Shown here: piece by piece, positions 48,021-60,153 of the stretch
Numbering within the stretch: the stretch's first letter is position 1
How the letters are laid out: the number at the start of each line of letters is the position of its first letter
Assembly (NCBI RefSeq): GCF_000002425.4
Contig: NC_037273.1
Location: 6,899,506-6,963,505 of the forward strand
Direction of reading: 5' to 3'
Source: Physcomitrium patens
Taxonomy: Eukaryota > Streptophyta > Bryopsida > Funariales > Funariaceae
Length of the DNA: 64,000 nucleotides
Position numbers and translations under genes: made by a program
The notes under the pieces: generated by a model
The model's database searches: none
What the model was told of the DNA's origin: nothing
The model's input: the letters and a program-made list of their open reading frames with translations, nothing else

Positions 48021-50057
48021 TCAATATACAGAATTCTGCATGAACTTCTGAAAGCGAAGAAACGCAACCATAAGCGTTTCATTGTCAACAGTTGCAAAGC
48101 AAAGCCTGAACCACCCCGGCTCCTCACACCAACACGACGTCCCAGGAGTTAAATGCAACCCCACTTTGTACAAGAGATGCTTCCACAGCTTCATCTCTTC
48201 GTCTTTGGAAGGTGACGCCAACACATGCCGAAGATCAATCCAGCAAAATAGCCCACCCATGCTATTCTTACTCTGGATGCCAATCTTATTTAACTCGGCC
48301 ACAACTTTACGATACCGTTTGGTGATTCTTCTCCGGTTCTCAAACAAGAACATGCTCATAAACTGCTCATCGGAGAGTAAAGAAGTGCACAGCTGCTGTG
48401 TTGCTGTGGAGACTGCACAATATCGTGCCATCCGGCTGGCAGCTTCCAGAACCTGCTTGTGCCAAGAGTACAGAACCCCTACCCTAAAACCTGCAATGCC
48501 CAAGTCCTTGGAGAGACCATAAATGATGTGCACGTAACTCCGATTGTAATGAGATTTTGGAGTATCTAAAATTTCAGTAATGCTTGTGAAAGCATACTCT
48601 TCGTGAGTGCAAGCTGCGTAAATCTCATCCACAAGGAGATGAATTTTCTTGTCCTGCGTGAAGGCTAAGAGGGAAGTCAAAGCAGCTCGGTCAAGCACAT
48701 TGCCCACAGGATTTGATGGATTTGAAATCAGTACTCCTCGTATTTTAATACCTTTCCTGGACATTCTTCGAAAGGTACTTTCTAAAACGTCGGGTGTTAA
48801 CTTGAAATCGGTGTCACTGCTACAGGGTACTGGTATAAGCTCCACTTGGCTCCTCCACTTTATGTCTCTATCAAACCTGAAGTGTGCAACACTAGCTAAA
48901 GTAAGCAATGGTTGGATCGGAGTGAATTTCTCAACCAAACCGACAGAGACTGCAGGGACTTACGAGAACAATTAACTGAGCACACCAAAAGATGTGATGA
49001 GAAATACTAGGTCTGTGAATAACCTTAGTAAAGCACGTACCCCGCGTAATACGGAGAAGGAACTAGGAAAGCCTCTCCAGGCTGAGCCAAGGAGAAAGCT
49101 AATATCTCCAATGTGGGAGTGGCTCCAGCAGTCAACACCATTTGCGATGGCTCTAACTCCACCCGGCCTCCCATCACCGATCCCATGAACCTTGCAAGCA
49201 CCTAACCTCCAGTTCTTCAATCCAGAACCACAAATGAAGAAAAACCTAGCATACAATTCCTCACAAACACAGATTTAACAGCAGCATAATAACAAAGTAG
49301 TAGTTCCCCTTAAACACACATTTGTTATTTTCGAAAAGCAACAGGACCTTTTGAAAATCTCCTTGCTGAACGCAAACGAAATATAAAGAGTGAAAGGTTA
49401 ACCATGCTTACTGATTTCAAGGACTTGAGGCCACTAAAGTCGACGTAGCCACCCGCTTCATTCAAATCCAGCAGGTTATCGCCCCACTTCGAGAGCCATT
49501 CTTGTAACAAATCCAAAGATAACTGCACAAAGTAATGCGAAGGACAAGAGCTTGGTATTGTACACGTAAATCCCGCTCATTGTCTACTTCAGACAATGTA
49601 TCATTCCCGAGAAGTGATGATGCAAGGAGAGTTCCAATACCTTGTTCTCTGATGTTCCAAATTCAATGCAGCCAGTAGGATTAAGGACCGAATCGTATCC
49701 ATTCTCACTCATTTCCTTCCCGCCAATGTAATAAGGGGTCTCTTGTATAGAAATCACGGACATTGCCCTTGCCGAGATTGGTGGTTGCACCTCGACCGCC
49801 TCATTCTTCTCAAGAGATTTTACTTGGGCAGGCTTTGGATCCAGCGGGAGGAATTTTCTGGGCCTTAACTGAATGAGATAAAAGCTCACCAGTGGAATAA
49901 TGCAGCCAAGTGCAAGCCCGTAACGCCCTCCCAGCATCCCCTGCAGAGGTACAACCAACCCCATGGATGACAACACTTTGGATTTCTTTGTCAAGTGGTC
50001 AGCCAAGCTCTCGGCCCTAGAATCTCCCAACAATTCGTCAAAGAGTTGCAGGGACAT
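48021..50057 (-). CDS. ACS10/ACS12-like PLP-dependent aminotransferase with N-terminal membrane segment
   Basis: Four exons on the minus strand: 50057-49641, 49522-49412, 49201-49041 and 48876-48021, 514 residues plus TAA. An in-frame stop (TAG) lies shortly upstream of 50057. A second ATG at 49964 gives 483 residues and starts MGLVVPLQGMLGGRYG, which matches the N-terminus of Arabidopsis ACS12, so that start is also plausible. A hydrophobic segment (LALGCIIPLVSFYLIQL) follows. The fold-type I core shows ENKLSLDLLQEWL, GATPTLEILAFSLAQPGEAF, SPYYAGFDRDIKWR, ISNPSNPVGN and the PLP lysine in YGLSKDLGIAGFRVG (about residue 353). In Arabidopsis, ACS10 and ACS12 resemble ACC synthase but act as aspartate/phenylalanine-type aminotransferases, not ethylene-precursor enzymes. 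The N-terminal extension puts this gene in that group, so I would not call it an ACC synthase. Confidence 0.9.
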
Positions 50058-52270
50058 CACCGATACGATATACTAGTTAGCGACTAGCTGGCTCAAATTA
50101 GGACTCTTCACCTCCATCCTGCGATCACCAAGACGGAGAACATGAGCAAGCATAATGCAAAATCCCCAAAGATAAACCCAAAAATGTAACGTACAATGAA
50201 GCCCGTAGCTGATAAGGACGACCCCTATTATCAGACACAACCATACGCAATCGCACCATCTGGAAACCCAAGTTTTTGTACAAATCAGGGTTACCAAGAG
50301 GGAGAGCTCTTCATCCTCAACTCTAATATTCCCCATACGATAAATAGCTATGTCAACATTTCAAGGTCCTCTGTAAAGAACCATTTCAGATACAACTTCT
50401 AGAACATGGTAGGTGACTAAATGACTTATTGAAGCGTTCACGGCGTTTCAGTGATTCACAAATTGTTGGACAACGCAAGCAGCGTTGAGGTTTACCAAAT
50501 CTAAAAACGCATGAGACCGAAGGAAGGCAATCCAATCCCACTAATTAAAAGTAAACCATGACAGTGGCCAAACTAGCTACCACGAATAGGAAAGCGGAAA
50601 ACACTTTCGATTCGCATGAACGCCCGAAGGTGGTAGCAACATTCGCCCACAGCACCACGAAGATTTACAAAGACGCGAGACAGAATCACCGCAACCGAGT
50701 CGCCAAATTACACATAGAACTGCTTCGCTTCCGACCGAACCCAGACGACCTTTCCAACAACCCATCTCCCAATTGAATCGCAACCATAACTGCACCGGTC
50801 AACACAAACAGATGTCCACACCTAATAAAACACGACAACACGGAGATCTCCACAAGAAGACAAACGGAATGCGACCCAAAAATACGCAAGAGTGCGAATA
50901 GAAGCGAATGCAGCGTGTACCTTTTGAGGAGCACCTGAGGAGATTTTGGGGCAGAGGCAGTGATGCGGGATTAACGGCAACCGAGCTCTTTCCACATCGC
51001 AGCAGCAGCAGCCCCGCTGAAAGTGCCAAATGTTGAGGGGCAGTTGGCACTGACTGAATCGCTGATTGGTCGCCATTCTGTACACCAATTCGTGGTGTTG
51101 CTTGCTTGCTGCTCGTGCGCGTGCTTGGGTGATTGCCTCCTCCCCCTGATTGCTCGCGGCCTTCGTCATTTCCATCGCTCGCATCGCCATCGCCCGAAGA
51201 AAGTTATCGCTTGCGCGCGCTTGTGGCTGTGCTTGCTTCCAACTTGTGCTTCGTCGTCTTGTTGTTCCGATCCATCAGAGTTTCTCGACTTCGTCCATCT
51301 ATTTTTCCTTTTCATTCGTCCATGTTGCACGTTATGCTGTTTAACAACTGTTTGTTGTGTTTTTACTGAGTAAATTAAAAATTCCAACTGAAGGCAGCAA
51401 ATCGATAAGAATTTGGAGATGTCGAGTAGTGAATATTTTTTCAAACCTGTGATAGAACATGTGATTCTGGAAAATTTTAACAAAACATTCTAGAGTAATT
51501 CTAAAATAGCAATTTTTTAATACTGTATAAATAGAACATGTAAAGAATTGAAAGATTCAAATGAATTTAGCATATTTTTAATAAGAAATTCTTCATCGAT
51601 AAACTAAAAGATACAAAATTTAAAAGTTGTAAAGATAGATATGAAAGAATTCAAATGAAATAAAAAATTAGAATGTGTTTTAGTATTAACCAACTAAAGG
51701 ATTTAAAAGTTGTGGCATTTAATCTATTTTTTCAATAGAAAACCCTCTAAATGCTAAATTATTATAAATTTATGTTCAAAATAATTTTTGTAAAAAAAAA
51801 TTAATCAATAACTAGAATCCTAATCTTTTTTCAAATTTTGTGATTGAGGTTAATTTTTATATTGTCATATATTTCTTTAAAACGAGATTTTACTTTATTA
51901 TCTACTTTCTGATGTAAAATATATATTGGATTCACATTATTTAACACTAAAATTGATAAATACTACAATGAATGTTTTGTATAATGTGTTAAATTTTTAT
52001 TCATTATTGAAATCTGAATTTTAAAGAAATAAGATGTTCTTTAAAAAACAATGATAATATAAATACTTCTATGAGTTTTAGTTTCAAATTTTTAATTTAA
52101 CATGAACTTCATGTTTATTTCTAAATTTTGATAAGTAGTAAAATAATCTGTCATTATTTTCAATCAATTTCATAAAAACCAAAAGATTGTGCATATATAT
52201 AGTTTGTTTTAAAATTAGACGTGCATGTTTAATATTTGATATAGATTTCCAAAGATAAAAATACAAACAG

Positions 52271-52304
<34 letters not shown>

Positions 52305-53972
52305 TAAACAACTAGAAACCAAAAAAAAAAAGTTTATTAAAAATATCGTTGGAAAACATAAATGTATTTGAATGGTTAATGAAAAATGTAAGAAACTAAT
52401 GAGCTTTGAATTAAAAGTAAAAATAAGTAAAATAAAAACAGTAAGTTTTTAATATTGTAATTTTAAAATAATTTATTAATATTTAAAAATAAAATCCACA
52501 TAAAACATTATTTATAAATATCAAAGCATGTATTTATAAAAACATCATGTAATATAATTTTAAATAATCATAAAAAAATCATAATTAATATTACTTAGAA
52601 TAATGTTTCCATATTAAATACATTCTATTGTAGATGAATTTTTTCCATAGTGTTTTAGAATGAAAATAAATTAATCTGTCACTAATTTTTAAATTTTATT
52701 TAAATGAACTTATTTTATAAATTTAAATAAATTTAAATAAAATTTACTAATATATATAGATAATATGTGTATAGTTAAATTACAATAAATTGATGTATGT
52801 TTTGAGATATCTCTTTAAATAGATTATTTTTAATTTTAACTATTTAGAATTTTAAGTTGTTATTGTATAAAACTTTAAGTAATTTTCATACTCTTTATTA
52901 TTATATACCAGTTTATATCATCAAACCCTATTTATATATTTATTGATCTATTAAAAACAAAAAGGTAATAAACCAATTAAAATTTTATTGATGAGTTATA
53001 TTTTCTTTATAATTCAACCATAGTTATCCAATAATATTGACTTATAATATAGAAAATTTGAGAAGTTGTTGATTAAAGTTTTCATCTAGTTTTTTTTTTT
53101 TTTTTTTTTTAATTATAATTTTAAAATAAAAATTAATAAATGATTAGTTATTATAATATTTGTAAAAACTATATTTTATTCATTCTATATATACACACAC
53201 ATTTATGAAGGATAAACAAAAACATAGTAAATTTATAGTATAAATTCAATAACTCTTTAAAGACAAGTGTTGATAATATATATTTTATTTTAAAGAAATA
53301 GATATTATAACCGATGATTCCAAAATATTGTGAAAAGATAGAGTTAAATAAATTTTAAAACATTTCTTTTTGATGAGAAATTGTCAGTATTATTTAAATT
53401 TTATATATATTATTTATATGTATGGTAGAGTATTGCTAATGCCACTTTAGTTTTTACTACTACTTCTACAACCTCCTATCCACTACTTACTACTTTTCTT
53501 CAATACCTTTTAAACTAATAGATAATTCATAATTCAATATTTTTCAAAGAATTTGATTTAAACATAATTTTTTATTAAAATTTTTATGTATAAATAATGT
53601 TTCCATAAATAAATTAATATATTTTATATATAATGTTTTGTATAATTAAACAAAACATGTCAAGGTGGTGGCAAGTTGTAGTGGTTGTAGCAAATGTTTT
53701 GGTGGCATTACCAATATTCTATGTGCTATCTACATAATATAATATATCTAAACACCAACTTCTGATTGTCTTAAATTCAAATCAAATTGTCAGAAAAATG
53801 TCATACCAAGTTATTGGAAAACATATTATAACATTAAATATTAATATTCAAACAATATGATATCATTATTGAATTTTGACAACTTTAAAGTTTTTCATAA
53901 TGATGCATATTTAGGAATAAAAAATGCCCGAAGTGAACAAGCAACAAAAGATACTTTACATTTAAAAGAAAT

Positions 53973-54006
<34 letters not shown>

Positions 54007-55958
54007 TCGGTACACTGTTTTATAGAAACATTTGTAAAAGATTATACAAAGTTGCATTTTTTTATTGTTTTTCTTTATTCCTTCTTTTAAGTAATAGTAT
54101 TAAAACCAATATAAGATTTATTCTATTATATATATAGATATATATATATATATATATATCTATGCTAATTGATTTATACTAATTTGGTTTTTAAATCTGT
54201 GATGAATAGTATGAGCAACTCTATTAAGTATAAAAAAGAAACATTGAGATTTAGAACAAGAATATCAATAACCACTTCAAATATTTCTAATTTGAGTTCA
54301 TATAATTCACTTGCCTTTTTGTTTTGACTTTTTTTCTTTGACTATGTCTGTCACATAGGGTGGTGCATGGGAAGTTGCTTGAAGCAAACCCAGAATCATC
54401 ACATAACAATGACATGGTCATGTTCAACACATTGATTAAGCCATAGTGGGTGTGGGTGAAGTAACCCCACCTTCTAAAGGTGGAGCTTTTGAATGGCAAG
54501 CCCTCCATGCTTCTTATCCCACCACTAATTTTTAAATACCAAGTGGGCTGAGACACTTCCCATCACAATATTTAGCTCATAGTAGAGTGGGTCAGCACAA
54601 CATCTTCTTTGACAAGTTGCTTCTCTTCATTTCAGTGGTGGGAGTGATGGCCATGAGGAAGAATAGCAACATTGACACTATCCAAAACCTAGCAAAAGAA
54701 TCCACATTCTACAACAGGCAATGACAGGTGACTTAGAAGAACACCAATGATGCCAACAAGTTCAGCAACTTCTAATTTCTTTGCACAAGTGTTCCATATG
54801 TTTAACATGTGAAGCTTGTTTGTATCATCTCATACTGTCATTGATCTAAACAATTTCAAATAATGTAGAACAAATCAGGTAATGTCAATCAGAGTTTGGA
54901 TTTGTTTTCTATTTTTCCTTTATATATAGTTAGTGATGATTGTTTTGTTCTTTTGCTATCTTTTTTTTGGTGCAATTTGTTGCATTGTGGCTGCTTCCGC
55001 AAATCATGTTTTTTGAAGATAGTTTGAAGTTGAAAATACTTACATTTGTATGAAGAGAGCAAGAAGTTTTGTTTGTTGGATTTTTGATGATGTTTCCTAT
55101 AGTTTGAGAAAATATTACCCATCAATAAAGAATATAAAGATAATGTTTCCTCTTGTTTTTTCAACAAATGAAGGCTTTGCATACACCCACACTAGCACTC
55201 TAGTAAAATGTGTGCGGCATGCGGTTTGGACCGAGTTCTAATTTAAAAAAAGGATTACGAATATAACTTATCATGTTCAAGAATATATTTGTAATTATCA
55301 TAAAAGTGAAGGGTAGATTTGCTATTATAAAAAATACAAGGATATTCTTGATATTTCAGCAAATTGCAGGAATATTTATGATATTTTTCCTTTATTTATT
55401 TTGATACGTTTCAGATTATCACCTAATCCATAATATCTTACTTTAAAAGAAATAAAAATTTAGAAACAACATCATCTTACTACTCTACTTAGACACCAAT
55501 TCTTCAACTCCTATTAAAAAGACACAAACTCTAATCCCCATTCACTCAAACAAACCATTCATCAACTCAACCTCCATTAGTCTTTTGCATTATTCGCTTA
55601 CAACCCCTCCCCTCTTTGCATTGCAAGCTTGTGTTGCTTCATCCAAGTTTTTGATCCACATATCATCCAAAATATACATCCGAAACATTCATCAAAACGT
55701 CATCCACAATACACGTCCAAGCGCCATCTAAATGATATGAAAACTTCATCCAAGTTTCAGCAGTTCAGGTGGGCAACGAACTGGACGCCGTCCGGCGGTC
55801 GAGGAAGCAGAGAACACACCTTCCAGGTCGGCGCCCATGCCGTGACGCTGGTCCTCCCTCGTCAAAGAAGAGGCTGTTTGCCGTTTTGCTGTAGAAGTTA
55901 GAGCTCTGAGGTTGGTGGTATTGTTGTTGTTGTTGTTGTTGTTGTTGCTGTGTCGCAC
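50058..55958. other. Divergent intergenic region between the aminotransferase and HAD phosphatase genes
   Basis: About 50058-51330 has higher G+C and probably holds the leader, possible 5' UTR introns and promoter of the aminotransferase gene. From 51370 to about 55600 the DNA is very AT-rich, with poly-T near 52270-52297 and 53091-53110, poly-A near 53978-54003 and TA tracts near 54126-54160. About 54340-54740 is less AT-rich and has short open stretches (for example NIFFDKLLLFISVVGVMAM near 54600) that I could not place; it may be an old gene or element scrap. About 55560-55958 looks like the HAD gene leader, with a (TTG)n tract at 55917-55947. Confidence 0.55.
55917..55947 (+). repeat. TTG trinucleotide repeat in the HAD gene leader
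   Basis: About ten TTG/GTT units end a dozen bases before the start codon of the HAD phosphatase. The tract is probably transcribed as part of the 5' UTR. Confidence 0.85.
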
Positions 55959-58482
55959 ATGGCATCCGCATCCACCCTCCGCGCACTCGCACCTCGCCTC
56001 CTCCCTTCCTCTTTTTCTCCCTCGCCCCTCCTGCATTTCCCTCCTTCTCGTGTCACGTTGTTCAAGTTTGAGGGTGATGAGTCGCGGTGCAGGATCGTGA
56101 AGGAGAGTAAGTGTTTGGCGCGTGAGGTTTCGCACCGCAGGAGAGGTGGGTCGGTAGCTACGCTGGTGGCTGTCTTTGAGGACGGTGTGACTGGCGCTGC
56201 AGGATCGGCTGCCATGGAGGTGAACGAGAATTGTGTTGGAGCAGCGGAAGTGAAGAAGGATGGGTGTGTGAAGGCTGTGTTCTTTGATTTGGACGACACT
56301 CTCGTGCTCACGCATGCTGCTGACAAAGTTGCACAGCTAGCCGTTCTGGTGCGTGATTTGAGAAGCGTTTAGATTCTCCATTGGCATTAGACAGTTGGGT
56401 GTCTCTGGTTTTGTAGAAATTGGGAATGGTGTTGTACTTCCTAGACGTAGCCCCCCACTGCCCTCATTAAAATATAGGTGACCAATAATGGCGTGGAGTT
56501 ACGGATGCGTTAGTCGTCTGTGTAATCGAGTGTTGAATGGTTTCTGTGAGAAAGGCAGTAAGGACTGATAGATCCTATGAATTGCCCAGGTTTTGGCAGA
56601 GCGAAATGTTCCGCACATCAATGGAGTAGAGATGGTGAAGGTGTTTGTAGAAAAGTTTGACGTTTCTCCGTGGGATCGCACTCACCAGGTTTTGGTTATT
56701 CACTTTCGCATTTGTTTCCTGTCACTTTATACCAGTACCCGATGTAGTGATGGAGATCAGCGCTGAAAGAGATGTCTGTCTGACCATGCTTGATTGGAAC
56801 ACAAATAGCCAGTCTAAGACCCCTAAGTTTTTAGTTCTGGGTTTTTTGTGTTTTCCTCCCTACAGGTGGATGTTCGGGAATGGAGAGCACGGATTTGGAA
56901 CGAAGCTCTCCAAAGCCAAGGCGTTGATGATCTGCCGCTTGCTAGAGTAAGTTCCGAATCTTTAGTTGGTTCAATGCATGACAACAAACTTGAGTGTATC
57001 TTGACAACCGAACTGGTTATTTCTCTGTTGTTCGATGTGAACAAGCACGTCAAGTCTCGGTGACACCATTTAATCTGACCAGTTGAGATGGTGTGGTATT
57101 ACAGAATTTGCAAGATTTGTTTGATAAGGAGAGATTGTTGTCCTTTCAATGGGCGCCGGGAGTTGAATCGGTACAACACTCTCCTTCGCTTTCTTTCAGG
57201 CAAGCCCCGTTGGATTTGCTGTATTTTCTGGGTGCGAGGAATAAGTTCAGGATTATATGGACGTCGCGGTTGACATGCGAAAGATTCGTAATTACGAATT
57301 CTGAAAGTTGTCAGATATTCACTATTTTATAATTTCATTGTGATTTACGTGGTAAAATAATGGTATGTCTAAACTGAATTTCATACATCCTGATAAAAAA
57401 ACAGAAAAGAAAACAAACAAACAAACAAACAAACAAACAAAAACAAAATTAAATGCATGTAGACATGGCAATAGTTTCGCAAGCCAGTCTTACGCGCTAT
57501 TTTCTGATCGCAGATGGTACAGCGCCTACATGAACTAGGCATCAAAGTGGGCATTATAACCAACGGCCACTTCAGTGTACAACCATTAGCCCCTTCTAGC
57601 GTTTTTCAATTTCTCCTAAATTTCTTTGTCAGTCTGGGGATAATTTTATATCCCGAATTCGAACTGCTCTTTTGAGAGGTTGGAGGTGGAACTATCTTTA
57701 TTGCAGGTTCAAAGAGACAAGTTGAAAGCATGCAAGGCTGATCTACTTTTTGATACTATACTTGTGGGCGGAGGTAATCTGGAATTCCGTATTGCAACTC
57801 AAATGTATGATGAGCTCGTCGTTCTGTGCGATCAAATTCTGATCACCTAAAAGAGTCACATGAGGGCGTATTTCAAGTTTCTTGTTCAAATGTGCAGAAG
57901 AGCCAAATCAAAAGCCACATAGGGAAATATTCCTGAAGGCCTGCAGGCTTGCAGGATGCAGTCCAGAAGAAACAATTATGGTCGGTGACAACCTGAAAAC
58001 TGACATACAGGTATCCTGTAGCTCCTATCCTTTGATGCTTTAGTATTTAAATTTCAATATCTGAATGATGTATTACCATTCTCCTACTCTTTCTCGCTCC
58101 CCGTCTCTCTAAAACAAGTTACCATTGCTTTCTTTCGTTCTTTTCCAAGCTCAGACCTGCAAACTAGGCATTCTCTTCTCCCAGTTATATTGCCTCCACT
58201 GCGTAGGGTGGTGGCATGGGAGCTGGATCGAAGTCATGTAATAATTTAATTTCCACTCGTAGTTGAATAGTTAGCATTCAATAAGTAAAGAAGAGATGGT
58301 TTCAACGTATGTCTACTGTGCAGGGTGGCATCAACGCAGGCTTCCTTGCCACTGTCTGGGTGAATGTGCACAACCTGGAGGGTCTACCTGCTGGAGGAGC
58401 AACTCCAGATCACATTATCTCCAACATTGGCGAGCTTCCTGGGCTTCTGAAGCAGCTGGACCTGGACTTGGGCCAGTCATGA
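55959..58482 (+). CDS. HAD-superfamily phosphatase, N-acylneuraminate-9-phosphatase-like, probably plastid-targeted
   Basis: Eight exons: 55959-56348, 56590-56688, 56866-56946, 57105-57170, 57514-57576, 57707-57773, 57898-58010 and 58324-58482. They total 1038 bases, 345 residues plus TGA. Residues 1 to about 100 are Ser/Arg/Ala-rich with few acids at the start (MASASTLRALAPRLL), like a chloroplast transit peptide. The HAD core follows. Motif I is FFDLDDTLV with nucleophile Asp110 and Asp112, motif II is GIITNGH, the motif III lysine is in NQKPHREIF, and motif IV is MVGDNLKTD. The cap with VREWRARIWNEAL fits the NANP-type subgroup. In animals NANP dephosphorylates sialic acid 9-phosphate. Plants are not known to make sialic acids by that route, so the substrate here is open, for example another sugar phosphate. 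All catalytic residues are intact. Confidence 0.93.
57405..57446 (+). repeat. CAAA tetranucleotide repeat in an intron of the HAD gene
   Basis: A run of AAAC/CAAA units lies in the intron before exon 57514-57576. It has no coding role. Confidence 0.85.
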
Positions 58483-60153
58483 TGTGATGGTGGCACTGCT
58501 TTCAGCTCATCTCCATTAGGCACACCCATTTATGGACACCATTTGATTCTTCACTCCGTTCCATTACAGGCCATCGTTGCTGCATATTCTAAGTACAAAC
58601 TCTCAAGCCTCGAAGTGAAAATGGTGATTTCTCTTGAGTGTTAGAGTAGAGGTTAACTTTGTAGTAAGTGAACACACTTTCCAATGAATGATTCATTCTT
58701 TTTCAGAACGGATGACTCTTCCTTAGAAGTCATGTGTGCTTAGAAAGATCGTGCTAAAAATTCAACCATGTCTGAATCATTCTTGCATTGGTTTATTTAT
58801 TCTTTAATGCAGGTGTATTTTTATCACATAAAATTCTGGTGATATCTGAGCAAAGATTCATTAATATTTTCACTTGTTTTGGTTAGGTGTAATGTAAAAA
58901 AAAAATTGTTGATACATACATACATACATACATGCTGCTATAAGATAAAAGTGGGAACTTGCGTTGTTGAACATACATAATTTTTGTGAACTTCACGTGA
59001 ACTCCGTTTAATTTATGTTTTGAAGATGCTTTTCACAATAAACTTTGAAAACATTCAACTGAAACTTCATGTGAATTGTAGTTGATGTTCTTTTGATTTA
59101 GATCTCAAGTTAATATTCCATTTGTTAAAAGTATCAATTACTGTTTAATTTTGATTAATGAGAGGGTTTTCTGTCGATACATCTGTCACTAATCTCTACA
59201 AAGTTGTTTTCTAAGTTAAATTTGTTTTATATTTTTAATTTTTTAAAAATAAACTTGTATCTGGAGTATTTACATAACAAGTAGATAAAACATAAGGAAA
59301 AAATAATGAAGATTTGTATAACATTTTTAGATGTTTTATAAGTTGAGTCTGTTTTGTTGAGGTCATGATGATAAAAAAATATTTAATTATCAAGAGCTGA
59401 TTCAACAGAGATATAGTAAAACTTGAGGGGTTTTGTTCTTTTAAAAGAACAAACTTTTCCTTTAAAGATGAACTTTTAGGGGTCCATCCTCATTAGGTCC
59501 AAAGTAGTCAACGTAAGGAGGAATCAACGAGGAAATGAGAGATGAAGTCTTTCGTCCATATATCATCCATCTGACGAGAAAGCGAAGGCGAACATCTCAA
59601 AAGACGAATGCTATCATTCATCCACACGCAGCTTTGAATATCTATGGTTCAGCAACACTGCGCCACGCGAAAGGTCTTTTCTGTTCTCTCTCTGAACCTT
59701 GAGGTAGGGATATGGTGGTGGAATTGTCTGTGTGAGAGAGAGCTAGGGCATCGCCGAAGGTTGTCGTGGAGTGAGAGAGTGGCCTTTTTTAGGTCGGAGA
59801 GGGAGCCTTGGTTGAAGAGCTTTCGATCGAACCAGACATTGTATGCGTTGGCTCGTTATCTTGACTTCTGTGTCGTAGTTGGTGTGTGTTTTGTTGTGAA
59901 TTTCTGCTGGATTTCGGACACGGGAAGAGTGTGCGGCTTCGTGCTTCTCAAGTTTTCTGTTGTGTTATTGAAGAATCTCGTAACTCGTGGTTTGTTTGGG
60001 AGGTTTTGAAGTGAAGTTGAGTTATTATTGTTGTTGTTGTTGATCTCGAAGGCAGATGTTGTGCCGCGAGGACGTGTTGGCCAGGGTTTAGGGCTGAGTT
60101 AATAAGGATTCCAAGTCTCATCTAGGTTTTGTTACTTATTTCGGAATCCTCAG
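58483..60153. other. Intergenic region between the HAD phosphatase and AspRS genes
   Basis: The left part should be the HAD gene 3' UTR. The middle is AT-rich with a CATA tetranucleotide run near 58914-58934. About 59640-60153 has higher G+C and probably carries the AspRS promoter and leader, with a TTG run near 60025-60042. Confidence 0.6.

Noticed and set aside
50073-50336. Minus-strand frame with a hydrophobic stretch just upstream of the aminotransferase
   Set aside because: It ends in a stop before the aminotransferase start and is in another frame. Probably 5' UTR or intron, although a spliced leader exon cannot be excluded.
51023-51373. Overlapping plus and minus frames in the GC-rich patch
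   Set aside because: The translations are Ser/Cys/Leu-rich without domains, and the patch is better explained as the promoter and leader of the minus-strand aminotransferase gene.
55746-56326. Long minus-strand frames opposite HAD exon 1
   Set aside because: They are shadows of the GC-rich transit-peptide exon and TTG repeat.
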